From an uncultured Cytophagales bacterium (GTDB lineage: Bacteria; Bacteroidota; Bacteroidia; Cytophagales; Cyclobacteriaceae), in contig CAJXNP010000017.1 in the NCBI GenBank assembly GCA_913057175.1, forward strand, positions 1 through 64,000: a stretch of 64,000 nucleotides of DNA. Reading direction: 5' to 3'. The position numbers and the translations under genes are program-made. The notes below the pieces were generated by a model. That model did no database searches. It saw nothing but the letters and a program-made list of their open reading frames with translations, and was not told the DNA's origin. Shown piece by piece: positions 9,011-17,276 of the stretch; the first letter of the stretch is position 1; each line of letters starts with the position of its first letter.

Positions 9011-9386
9011 AGTTGTAAAAGATAGTTGTCGACAAATCATTAAAACTCAATGACGAATCTCAGTGAGCATAGGGAAAAGAGCAGTTGGGAGATGGAAGAT
9101 AAAAGGAGGTAAATGCTGGAAGATGGAAGACTGCATTTCCGGGTTCGAGGAGTATAAGTGTCACATTTTAATTTGAATGAGAATGAAACATGAGATCAGA
9201 CAAAATTCTGGCTAGTCTGATTTTCGTTTGAACAAATCCTATACTGATAATTTCAACCTTCTCTTCCCATTATTTTAACAAATTACCCATGGTAAACATT
9301 CATTTTGAGTTAAATTGCAGAGGTGTACATACATGCATGAACCTGACGCAAATTTTTCATTAAATAAACTTTTTAACTACCTCAAT
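9011..9386. other. Intergenic gap with degenerate purine-rich repeat
   Basis: No gene seen. At about 9085-9132 the motif GGA(A)GATGGAAGA occurs twice in a purine-rich stretch. The remainder is AT-rich and must carry the promoter of the GH44 gene. An in-frame TTG at 9315 and ATG at 9333 precede the preferred start of that gene. Confidence 0.5.
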
Positions 9387-11297
9387 ATGACACGAACTTT
9401 GCTCCTTATTTTCCTGATTTCATTTTTTTTATTGAATACCGCATTTAGCCAGGATGTTACGATCTCTGTAAATGCTGCTGCAGATAATAAACCGGTTTCG
9501 CCCTATCTCTATGGGAGAAACAACAGTTTTTCAAACGTATTCGGCACTCCAACTACCGAGTCCGAAATACAGCTTTACCGAGAGGCTGGATTGCGGTTTT
9601 CCCGGGAAAACAATGGAAACAATGCAACCAAATACAATTGGAAAAGAAAAATATCGAGCCACCCTGACTGGTACAACAATGTGTATGACCATGACTGGGG
9701 TTTGGTTTGCCAAACGATCGAATCTGACATGCCGGACCTGCATGCCATGTTTGCTTTTCAGCTAATTGGAAAAGTGGCGGCCAATAAAAATAATAACTTC
9801 AACGACTGGGGCTATAACAATTCTCAATGGTGGGATGGCGTCGGGCAAAACCTCGCCGGAGGAGGGGAGGTAAACCCCTCAGGAGGACATGATGCCCTTA
9901 CGGACGGCGATCCCGATCTTTACCTGATGGACTGGCCGGCAGATTCCACGACGGCTATTCTTGATCATTGGTTTGGCTCAGACGGACTTGGTTTTGATCC
10001 CAAAAAGTTTCAGTACTGGAGCATGGATAACGAACCGGAGATCTGGAGTGGCACCCATGATGATGTGATGCCTACGTTACCCTCTGCAAATGCTTTCATG
10101 GATATGTATTTTGCCACGGCCAAGAAAGCCCGGGAAAAGTTCCCTGATGTTAAATTGGTGGGGCCGGTTCCTGCGAACGAATGGCAGTGGTACAGGTGGG
10201 GAGATGAATCCCTTACAATCGGAGGACAGTATTATTGCTGGTTGGAATATTTCATCAAGCGGGTAGCCGATGAGCAACAAACATCAGGCATCCGATTGTT
10301 GGATGTGCTGGATATTCACTGGTATCCTTCCGAATCTTCCAACGCAGATGTTTTACAATTACACCGGGTCTTCTATGATGAAAGCTATACCTATCCGGGA
10401 GCCAACGGCCTTAAAACGATCAATGGTGGCTGGGACAACTCCTTAAACAAGGAATACATATTTAAGCGGATAGAAGACTGGCTGGATGAACACTTTGGGG
10501 AAGGCCATGGCATCACCCTTTGCATCAGCGAGTTTGGTGCCAATTCTTCTGACCCAACCATTAATGCCGTGCTTTACGCATCCATGCTGGGCACCTTTTC
10601 CGAACATGGAGTGGAAATATTCACTCCATGGACCTGGAAAACTGGTATGTGGGAAACACTTCACCTTTTCAGCCGCTATGCAAAAACGACCAGCGTTCGT
10701 ACGACCAGCGACCAGGATAACATGGTTTCCGGATACAGCACCATGAATAGTACTTCCGATTCCCTGACACTCATGCTGGTTAACCGCGATCTGTCCTCCT
10801 CGAAAACTGTCAATGTGAATCTGACAGGATTTTCCGTTGCCCACGGAAGCTATACAGTTTTGGAATTATCGTCCCTGCCAGGTTCAGAAACATTTATATC
10901 TCATAGTAACAATGCGCTGAAAGAACGCACAATAAATGCCTCGGGAAATTCCTTTGAAATTTCCATTCCTCCACTATCGGTCACAGCTATTTTGTTAAAG
11001 GGAGGAACCTCAGATGTGGTGCTTTCAACTCCGGACATTCCTGAATTACATAACATTAATCTGTTTCCCAATCCGGCCACCGGCAGTTTCACCCTTGAGC
11101 TTACAAGCATTGATAAAATTCCTTCTAAAGTAGTCATCTACAACATCCGAGGGGAAAAATGCGCTACCTTGAATTGGAGCAGTCCGCAAAAATCGACACT
11201 TACTGTACCAATGGAAAGGTTTGAGTCCGGTGTGTATTTTCTGGAGATCAGGGGTGATGACTTCATCTGCAGAAAGAAATTGGTGGTGAAGAACTAG
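9387..11297 (+). CDS. Secreted GH44 glycoside hydrolase with T9SS sorting domain
   Basis: A 636-residue secreted endoglycanase of glycoside hydrolase family 44 (endoglucanase/xyloglucanase activities are known for the family). The signal peptide is MTRTLLLIFLISFFLLNTAFSQ, which fixes the start at ATG 9387. The mature protein opens with ISVNAAADNKPVSPYLYGRNNS. The TIM barrel carries the acid/base Glu216 in MDNEPEIW and the nucleophile Glu382 in ISEFG, with DIHWYP between. A beta-sandwich follows, then a type IX secretion C-terminal domain (LFPNPATGSFTLEL ... GVYFLEI ... KKLVVKN). It is probably released from or anchored at the cell surface to degrade plant or algal beta-glucan. Confidence 0.9.
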   Translation: MTRTLLLIFLISFFLLNTAFSQDVTISVNAAADNKPVSPYLYGRNNSFSNVFGTPTTESEIQLYREAGLRFSRENNGNNATKYNWKRKISSHPDWYNNVYDHDWGLVCQTIESDMPDLHAMFAFQLIGKVAANKNNNFNDWGYNNSQWWDGVGQNLAGGGEVNPSGGHDALTDGDPDLYLMDWPADSTTAILDHWFGSDGLGFDPKKFQYWSMDNEPEIWSGTHDDVMPTLPSANAFMDMYFATAKKAREKFPDVKLVGPVPANEWQWYRWGDESLTIGGQYYCWLEYFIKRVADEQQTSGIRLLDVLDIHWYPSESSNADVLQLHRVFYDESYTYPGANGLKTINGGWDNSLNKEYIFKRIEDWLDEHFGEGHGITLCISEFGANSSDPTINAVLYASMLGTFSEHGVEIFTPWTWKTGMWETLHLFSRYAKTTSVRTTSDQDNMVSGYSTMNSTSDSLTLMLVNRDLSSSKTVNVNLTGFSVAHGSYTVLELSSLPGSETFISHSNNALKERTINASGNSFEISIPPLSVTAILLKGGTSDVVLSTPDIPELHNINLFPNPATGSFTLELTSIDKIPSKVVIYNIRGEKCATLNWSSPQKSTLTVPMERFESGVYFLEIRGDDFICRKKLVVKN

Positions 11298-11318
11298 ACA
11301 TTTTAAAAAACTCATACC

Positions 11319-11723
11319 ATGGAAATAATCAAAAATGGATCACAATCATCCGTTAAGGGACCAGAAGATTGGTTTACGGGAAGTGTGAGAATTGATCCCT
11401 TATTTTCAAAAAGAGATTCGACAAAAGCAGCCGGCGCCCTTGTGACATTTGAACCGGGAGCCCGAACAGCATGGCATACCCATCCCGCCGGTCAGACATT
11501 AATCGTACAATCGGGATTGGGCTGGGTACAACGCGAAGGTGGGCCTAAAGAAGAGATTGGTCCGGGCGATGTAGTTTGGTTTGAACCAAATGAAAAGCAC
11601 TGGCATGGTGCTTCATCAAATAAGGGAATGAGTCACATTGCCGTTCAGGAAGAAGTGGATGGAAAAGTAGTCACCTGGCTGGAGAAAGTGACCGATGCTC
11701 AATACTCCATAGAATCCATGTGA
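11319..11723 (+). CDS. Cupin-domain protein
   Basis: A 134-residue single-domain cupin. Motif 1 ([26 protein letters not shown]) supplies two His and a Gln in the usual metal-ligand positions, and motif 2 ([17 protein letters not shown]) supplies the third His. The length and motif spacing resemble the small cupins related to quercetin dioxygenase and (R)-mandelonitrile lyase. The reaction is unknown. It begins 21 bp after the GH44 gene on the same strand but is not obviously functionally linked. No signal peptide. Confidence 0.85.
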   Translation: MEIIKNGSQSSVKGPEDWFTGSVRIDPLFSKRDSTKAAGALVTFEPGARTAWHTHPAGQTLIVQSGLGWVQREGGPKEEIGPGDVVWFEPNEKHWHGASSNKGMSHIAVQEEVDGKVVTWLEKVTDAQYSIESM

Positions 11724-11824
11724 TATCGGAAGGTAAAAATGAAGGGATTTTTAACCCCGGATTTTTACCCAAAAATGGTATCATTCAGGAAATCGCCTTT
11801 TAAAGCGTTTTTAGGCACATTTAT

Positions 11825-11923
11825 GGAAACGTTCCGAAGAGTTCACGGAAACGTTTCCATGATCACTCGGGAACGTTCCCAAAAGGTCTCCGAAACGTTC
11901 CCATCAGTCGCCCGGAACGTTCC
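11825..11923. repeat. Five palindromes at exact 22-bp period (GGAACGTTCC array)
   Basis: Five copies of the palindrome GGAA(A)CGTT(T)CC. Their central CG dinucleotides start at 11830, 11852, 11874, 11896 and 11918, exactly 22 bp apart. About 12 bp of each unit are conserved and the other 10 bp vary. It lies in the 558-bp gap between the cupin gene and the convergent propeller gene. A 98-codon open frame (11739-12035) crosses it, and because 22 is not a multiple of 3 the translation shows a 22-residue repeat (METF..GNV..RERS). I do not call that frame a gene with confidence. The rest of the gap (11936-12281) shows nothing recognisable. Confidence 0.85.
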
Positions 11924-12281
11924 CGTGAGGAAGTGGGCAAAAACAGGTCAATTTGATGATTCTTCATTTTGTTATAAGCAGGAGGATAAATGCAGGGAAT
12001 TTTTGATCTGTTGGCTGTCTGAAGTTTTCGCCTGAATATGAATTAATATGTTAAGTAGATCAACTTCGTAACTATTATGGAATACAGGGATGACAAGAGT
12101 CCTGCATTGGGGAAATGGGATCTTGTTGAAAATTATCCGAAATATCCTCAGGGAATGAGAGCCTTTAAGAAACCGTGAAGGATTTATAATTCGGACCAAA
12201 TCATTAAAATGAGTTGGGATTGATTGAGGGGTCATTACTACAGACCCCGCTATGATGCAACAATGAATTAGGAAACATTCT

Positions 12282-13301
12282 TCACTCAAATCTATACAAA
12301 AGTATCCCGTAACCCACTCCAGCAGGATCGGTGGTTTTGGCGCTTTGGAATGCCATGTATTTTCCGTCTGTGGAAATGACGGGATTGGATGCCTTCCCAT
12401 CAATGTAATCATTGAAATGCGTTAGCCGCACGAAATCCTTTCCGGTGCCATCAAGCCGTAGTTTCCAGATATCGATGTTGCCCATTCCGGCATCACCTCC
12501 CAGCGTTTCGCATTGCTGGTCTGATTCCACACAGGTGGAGAGGCCATCCGGGAAAATTCCTTCCGCTTCATAATACCTGCCCGGTTTACTGATCATCCGG
12601 GTGACCTGGCTGTTTTGGAGATCCAGGCTATAGACAGAAGCGGGTGGACCGGGTTCATAACAGGTATAAACCATCTTGCTATCATTGTCATAAAAGTCCT
12701 GCGCCTCCATGACGCAGCCCGGATCATTGCTCTCAAGCATTGTTCGTTTGTTTACCAATTGGGGTTGATCACCGGAAGTGTCAATATCTGCCGCCATCAG
12801 GTAGGATTCTCCCTCTTTCAATGCGGGGTCCTGGTCCCATGTCACAGTGAAGGCAATGGTCATATTTGTTTTGGAAATGGCTGCACCCTCGCTCATCTTC
12901 TGACCGAGCTTAACCGGTTTGGATCCCCGTTCTTTGCTCAGGTACCACAGCTCATTGTCCCGGTCCCTGCTAACGCTTATGTTCTCAAAATATTCCGGCC
13001 CGATCAGCAGATAGTCGCCATTGACCAGGTGCATCACCCTTAGAAAAACAGCGCCAGGAACGTTGCAGGTGAGACATCTGATCATCTTCGTCTCTAAGTT
13101 GATGACCATCGCGTCCCCGAAGCTCTTTGCCATAAAAGCTATTTCCTTATTGTCAGGTGAGAAATCAGCCCTTTCTCCAAAAAGGGTAAGCACTTCGATG
13201 TTTTCCGGCAGGTGGTCGAGCGGACTTCCTTTCCTTCTTTTGTCCTGGGAAAAAGCAGTCAGACAGGTCAGGGTGCATAGAATGGCTATAAAGGTTTTCA
13301 T
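12282..13301 (-). CDS. Secreted TolB-like beta-propeller protein
   Basis: A 339-residue exported protein with signal peptide MKTFIAILCTLTCLTAFSQ, which sets the start at ATG 13301; the frame runs upstream to 13400 without a plausible start. Repeated PD40/WD40-like blades are visible, for example RADFSPDNKEIAFMAKS near residue 45 and NPVISTDGKYMAFQSAK near the C-terminus. Two cysteines in MIRCLTCNVP and two in CVESDQQCE may form disulfides. No catalytic domain is fused, so it is a binding or scaffold propeller of unknown ligand. It is convergent with the cupin gene and divergent from the lipoprotein gene at 13465. Confidence 0.75.
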   Translation of the reverse strand: MKTFIAILCTLTCLTAFSQDKRRKGSPLDHLPENIEVLTLFGERADFSPDNKEIAFMAKSFGDAMVINLETKMIRCLTCNVPGAVFLRVMHLVNGDYLLIGPEYFENISVSRDRDNELWYLSKERGSKPVKLGQKMSEGAAISKTNMTIAFTVTWDQDPALKEGESYLMAADIDTSGDQPQLVNKRTMLESNDPGCVMEAQDFYDNDSKMVYTCYEPGPPASVYSLDLQNSQVTRMISKPGRYYEAEGIFPDGLSTCVESDQQCETLGGDAGMGNIDIWKLRLDGTGKDFVRLTHFNDYIDGKASNPVISTDGKYMAFQSAKTTDPAGVGYGILLYRFE

Positions 13302-13410
13302 ATGGGTGATTTTAGGATTTGATAATAAGTTAGTAAATGATTTGGAAAGTGGCTTTCTCGTTGTGTTTTTCTGATGTTTTATAGGTGAGACTTTAATCAA
13401 GTTTGTGGGT

Positions 13411-13418
13411 TACTTTTG
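13411..13418 (+). promoter_or_regulatory. Bacteroidota -7 box (TACTTTTG)
   Basis: TACTTTTG fits TAnnTTTG and lies 47 bp before the ATG at 13465, a normal leader length, so it is the likely promoter of the lipoprotein gene. Confidence 0.45.
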
Positions 13419-13464
13419 ATCAACCCGATCATATAGGGATGACAAACTTGAACCAATAACTACT

Positions 13465-14217
13465 ATGAAAGACTTGAAACTTCTTCCTGCCTTAGTATGC
13501 ATTATTTTTTTAGCATTGACAAGTTGTGAAGACAATGCGGTGACAAACGAACTGGAACCAATCGAAAAATCAGGCGTTAACCGGGGATTTCCAGGGGGAC
13601 CCAATGATGAATCGGGAGGTACTGATGATTATTGTCCGTACCCTGATATCTATCATACAGAATTTGCCCCGGAAGATCTTTACAGCATGAAAAGCCTGGT
13701 TTGGCGAATCACCTGGCCGGATTGTTATAACAAATCAGATGAAGATGAGATCCCGACAGCATTTATTCCAAATGGTGCATTGTATAGCTCCAAATTTCTG
13801 AATGGCGTTGATCCCCAAAACACTTATAACTCTGTCTTTTCATTGTATCTGGATAATACGATCAAAAAGACTTCGGATATGGGTAATGTACTGAATTTTG
13901 CCAACAATCCTCCGGCCGGAAGCATGGAGACCGTCATTTTCAAAATTTATGAAGATGGTCCTCCGCCAATTGAACATATCCAAATGAGTGTGGTTAATTC
14001 CCCTGGTGGCCTGGTGCATCACTACCTGAATGCGGATGTGGAAGTGGATGAGTTAGCCTATCAGGAAGGCGATATCCTTACTTTTCAACTTTCAGGTCCT
14101 GAATATACCCGATATGGTGTGATCTGGATCAAATCGATGTCGCCAAGAATTATTGATGTGTACATGACCGCCAAAGGCAATGGTCCTTCTGATGATATTG
14201 GAAAGGTTTCGCGCTAA
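13465..14217 (+). CDS. Hypothetical lipoprotein
   Basis: A 250-residue lipoprotein of no family I recognise. The signal peptide ends LALTS-Cys21, followed by acidic residues (EDN), and then a Gly/Asp-rich linker (GFPGGPNDESGGTDDYCPYP). The rest reads as a beta-rich globular domain with paired cysteines (Cys57 region and PDCYNKSDED). No repeats or catalytic motif are evident. Probably exposed at the outer membrane. It is followed by the convergent LuxR gene after a 136-bp gap with no clear terminator. Confidence 0.7.
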   Translation: MKDLKLLPALVCIIFLALTSCEDNAVTNELEPIEKSGVNRGFPGGPNDESGGTDDYCPYPDIYHTEFAPEDLYSMKSLVWRITWPDCYNKSDEDEIPTAFIPNGALYSSKFLNGVDPQNTYNSVFSLYLDNTIKKTSDMGNVLNFANNPPAGSMETVIFKIYEDGPPPIEHIQMSVVNSPGGLVHHYLNADVEVDELAYQEGDILTFQLSGPEYTRYGVIWIKSMSPRIIDVYMTAKGNGPSDDIGKVSR

Positions 14218-14353
14218 GCTACTATAGCTAATTTGACGCTAAATGCATTTGACAAAATCTGGTTTTAATTATTGACCAGACGGATACTTTATTGCAGGGT
14301 CTCTTAGGAATACCTCGCCAGGACTAATTTACAAGAACTTTTTAAGCAGGAGG

Positions 14354-16930
14354 CTAACTGTTTGCCTTCACAAATTCAGCCGCATGACTCCGCGAACTCA
14401 CACCAAGTTTTGAGAGAATGGCAGAGATGTGATGATCAACGGTCTTTGGTGAAATAAATAGCTTTTCGGCTATTTCAATATTCGTCAGGTTTTCAGGCAA
14501 TAGTTCCAATACTTCCATTTGACGGACCGTTAGTCCCGCTAAATTTTGTCTGGTGGATTTCCTGGGTCCTTTGGGGATGTTTTTCAAGCCGGTTTCCCGC
14601 ATTTCCTGTTTGAGTTTGCTGATGGTTTTGGCAGCGCCAAGTGACTCCAGAATCTCGAAGGCTTTTTTCCTTGCAGCCTCATCCCCATCGGCAAGGGCAA
14701 GGGCTTGTTGGTAAGGAACCCCTAACTCATGCCATTCATCTGCTGCTTCCCTCCATCTGCCGGTAATTTGTAAAAAATAAGGTCGGGCCATATTTTCAGG
14801 AATTTTATTTAATCGACCTCCTTTCCATAACCAATAGGCCAATTCACCGATTTTCCATGGATTGTTGGTTTGCATCAAATGCATGTTGTACGTCTCAAGT
14901 TCCTCTATCGCCTCATCCAGCTGGTTGTTAAGCCAGTAGGCCTCAGTTTTAGCCATTTTAGCTATAAAGGCACATTCTCCTTTTATATTTGCGCTTGGCA
15001 TGGCCATTTGGAAGTTTATAAGGAAATCCGGGTCATTTCTGCGAGCTCGTATAATTCCAACGACAGAAAAGGCTATTCTGCTATCAAGCGGGTTAATTGT
15101 TCTTTGTCTTATCACATATTCAGCCAATTCTATGGCCTTGTCCCAATTGCCGAGATCTAATTCAAGTTTTGACTGGCCACCAAACATGCTCAGACGATAC
15201 AATTCAATATTTTTTTCATAGCAAAAAGTCATTCCTTCATTGAGATATTTTAAGGCACGATTATAATTTCTTTTGGAAAGGTTAAGCAAGCCTAAATTGA
15301 TATATGCCCTAGTTGCCATTTCATCAAACTCATTTTTTAATGCCAATTCAAGGCTTTTTAAAATTAAAGATTCACCTTCCGGGTCATTAATAAACATTTT
15401 GCCCTTTCCTATGCTAATCAGTGAAAAGACTTCTACCTGGGTTTCCTTAAATTTTCGGGCCAAATTGAGTGATTTCTCTCCCCACTCAATACTTAAATAG
15501 GGCCTTTCATTGTTCTCCAGTACATTGGAATAATTGCTTAGTGTTAATGCAAGTTGAGGGCATGGCGGAACATCGTTCAGGGTTTCTACAGCCTTTTCAA
15601 TGTATTTGATAGCTATATCGGCTTCTCCGGCCAGGTCAAAAACTTTGGAAAATTTGAGATAGAGCTCACCCAGAAGAAGCAGGTCATTTTTCTTTTCAAG
15701 GATTTCCTGCATGGCCTCAATCGCCTTTTTGGATTCTTCTATTTGCCCCGAAAGGTAGCATTCATAATATCTCCCATCATAAAGATCCAGTTTTTCCTCA
15801 ACTGAGAGACCATCTGAGTTTTCAATAGCAACTAAAAAGTGCAAGGAAGCTTCACGATGTGATGAAAACCTAGATGCTTGTTTTGCAGCAAGCGGAGCAT
15901 ATTCGATAAGAATTCCCTTGTTTTTGGCATGATTTGCATGATGAACAATCAAAGCAAGGTATGGATTCAGGTTTTCACCTTCCAGGATACAGTCTAATAC
16001 TTTTTGATGGAGTTGAATAGTTTTCAGATAGGGAATAGAATCTAAAATTGCTAATCGGGTTAACTCATGCTTAAATGAAATAAGGTTATTCTCTATCATT
16101 AATATTCCATTTTCGATGCAATGGTCGGCAAGCTCATCAATATCAGGGATTAATCTTCTGATAAACTCAAGTTCAATTTTTGTTGGTATGACAGAAATTG
16201 TTTTTAGAAACTCATTAGCTGATTGGTCTAACCTTGAAGTCCTTGATAGAACGGCTTCTCTAATACTTTGAGGGAGTTCCTTTTTTTTATTATTTAATAT
16301 TTCATTGACGAAAAAAGGATTACCACCTGTCAGTTCATATAGTCCGTCAATATAGATGCCTGATTGATTCATCAGTTCATCGATGCTTTCCTTAGATAAT
16401 GGGTAAATCCTGATTCTTTTTACGTCTGTGGTTGGTAAGCTCCCGAGGGTAGAGGTAAGCATTTGATTGGTGCCGGATTCTTCACTTCGATAAGTTAAAA
16501 TGAAAATGACCGGTAGCTGACCGATTCTCCTCCCTATGTATTTAATGAGGTCCAGTGTCGCTTCATCCGCCCAGTGGATATCTTCAAAAACAATGACTTT
16601 TAAAAAATGATCCGAAGCTAAAAACTTAATGAAACCAGCGTAAAAATTAATTCTTTTGTCTTCGCTTTCAATTAGGTGGGCCAGCTCACCAGGTAATTGG
16701 CTGGCCATATCGTAAATAGGGCCCAGAGGTCTGGGTGTAAACAATGCATCACATCCGCCCCAAAATACTTCTATTTCGGAATCTAATTCTTGTTTGAATT
16801 GATTGATGAGTGAAGTTTTACCAACTCCGGCTTCTCCCGATAACAGGACAATTTTACCACTTCCCAATGAAGTTTCATGGGTGAGCTGGGTAAGTAAATC
16901 CAGAGAATCTTTTCGTTCTAAAAGTTTCAT
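14354..16930 (-). CDS. Large ATP-binding LuxR-type (LAL/MalT-like) transcriptional regulator
   Basis: An 858-residue STAND-type regulator. The N-terminal AAA ATPase has Walker A GEAGVGKTS at about residue 36 and Walker B VIVFEDIHWADE at about 115. A long helical TPR-like region covers about 360-700 and would bind the effector or partner. The C-terminal LuxR helix-turn-helix (LTVRQMEVLELL ... SPKTVDHHISAILSKLGVSSRSHAAEFV) binds DNA. Start chosen at ATG 16930; the frame continues to TTG 17002, but those codons come from repeat element B2. The gene is divergent from the MlrC-like gene, which is a candidate target. Large LuxR regulators are better known from Actinobacteria and are less common in this phylum. 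Confidence 0.85.
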   Translation of the reverse strand: MKLLERKDSLDLLTQLTHETSLGSGKIVLLSGEAGVGKTSLINQFKQELDSEIEVFWGGCDALFTPRPLGPIYDMASQLPGELAHLIESEDKRINFYAGFIKFLASDHFLKVIVFEDIHWADEATLDLIKYIGRRIGQLPVIFILTYRSEESGTNQMLTSTLGSLPTTDVKRIRIYPLSKESIDELMNQSGIYIDGLYELTGGNPFFVNEILNNKKKELPQSIREAVLSRTSRLDQSANEFLKTISVIPTKIELEFIRRLIPDIDELADHCIENGILMIENNLISFKHELTRLAILDSIPYLKTIQLHQKVLDCILEGENLNPYLALIVHHANHAKNKGILIEYAPLAAKQASRFSSHREASLHFLVAIENSDGLSVEEKLDLYDGRYYECYLSGQIEESKKAIEAMQEILEKKNDLLLLGELYLKFSKVFDLAGEADIAIKYIEKAVETLNDVPPCPQLALTLSNYSNVLENNERPYLSIEWGEKSLNLARKFKETQVEVFSLISIGKGKMFINDPEGESLILKSLELALKNEFDEMATRAYINLGLLNLSKRNYNRALKYLNEGMTFCYEKNIELYRLSMFGGQSKLELDLGNWDKAIELAEYVIRQRTINPLDSRIAFSVVGIIRARRNDPDFLINFQMAMPSANIKGECAFIAKMAKTEAYWLNNQLDEAIEELETYNMHLMQTNNPWKIGELAYWLWKGGRLNKIPENMARPYFLQITGRWREAADEWHELGVPYQQALALADGDEAARKKAFEILESLGAAKTISKLKQEMRETGLKNIPKGPRKSTRQNLAGLTVRQMEVLELLPENLTNIEIAEKLFISPKTVDHHISAILSKLGVSSRSHAAEFVKANS

Positions 16931-16988
16931 ATGAAAAGGAAAAATGTCAGAGAATTGAGATTCTGCTTCACTCACCACTTTTCTTCGA

Positions 16989-17097
16989 CCCAGATTAAGC
17001 AATAACTTAATCTACCCTGATGATGCTTTGATCACAGTCCGACAAATATCGTCGGACCCAAAGGGCAAATTCCGCTCAAATGCGGAATTTGGGTTCA
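16989..17097 (-). repeat. Multi-hairpin element B, copy 2
   Basis: Reverse-orientation partner of 1629-1762. Read on the minus strand it starts TGAACCCAAATTCCGC (with GCGGAAT dyad) and ends in the TTAAG...CTTAA dyad before TCTGGG. The middle differs and has its own perfect hairpin GTCCGAC-GATATTT-GTCGGAC. It fills most of the 346-bp gap between the LuxR start (16930) and the MlrC-like gene; the rest of that gap is AT-rich. Confidence 0.8.
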
Positions 17098-17276
17098 AGA
17101 ATCTCCTATTAATCTAATCAAAAAAGAAATAAAAAATAATACTATACTGGTATAATTATGAGTCAACGAGTGATCATACTATTGTTGATGATTTTACATT
17201 TCAATAGGAATAAAATGTAAATTAATGGCTGAAAATGCCAAAAGTAAAATTAACCATGCTTACTTATAAGATCTTT

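Noticed and set aside
11825-11923. CRISPR array
   Set aside because: The units are only 22 bp, the conserved part is a short palindrome, the variable parts are about 10 bp, and no cas gene lies near.
11739-12035. 98-codon open frame across the 22-bp array as a gene
   Set aside because: Its repetitive content is fully explained by the array read in one frame; no domain, signal or start context supports it. It cannot be excluded.
16930-17002. N-terminal extension of the LuxR regulator to TTG 17002
   Set aside because: The extra codons begin in repeat element B2, and the conserved ATPase domain starts just after ATG 16930.
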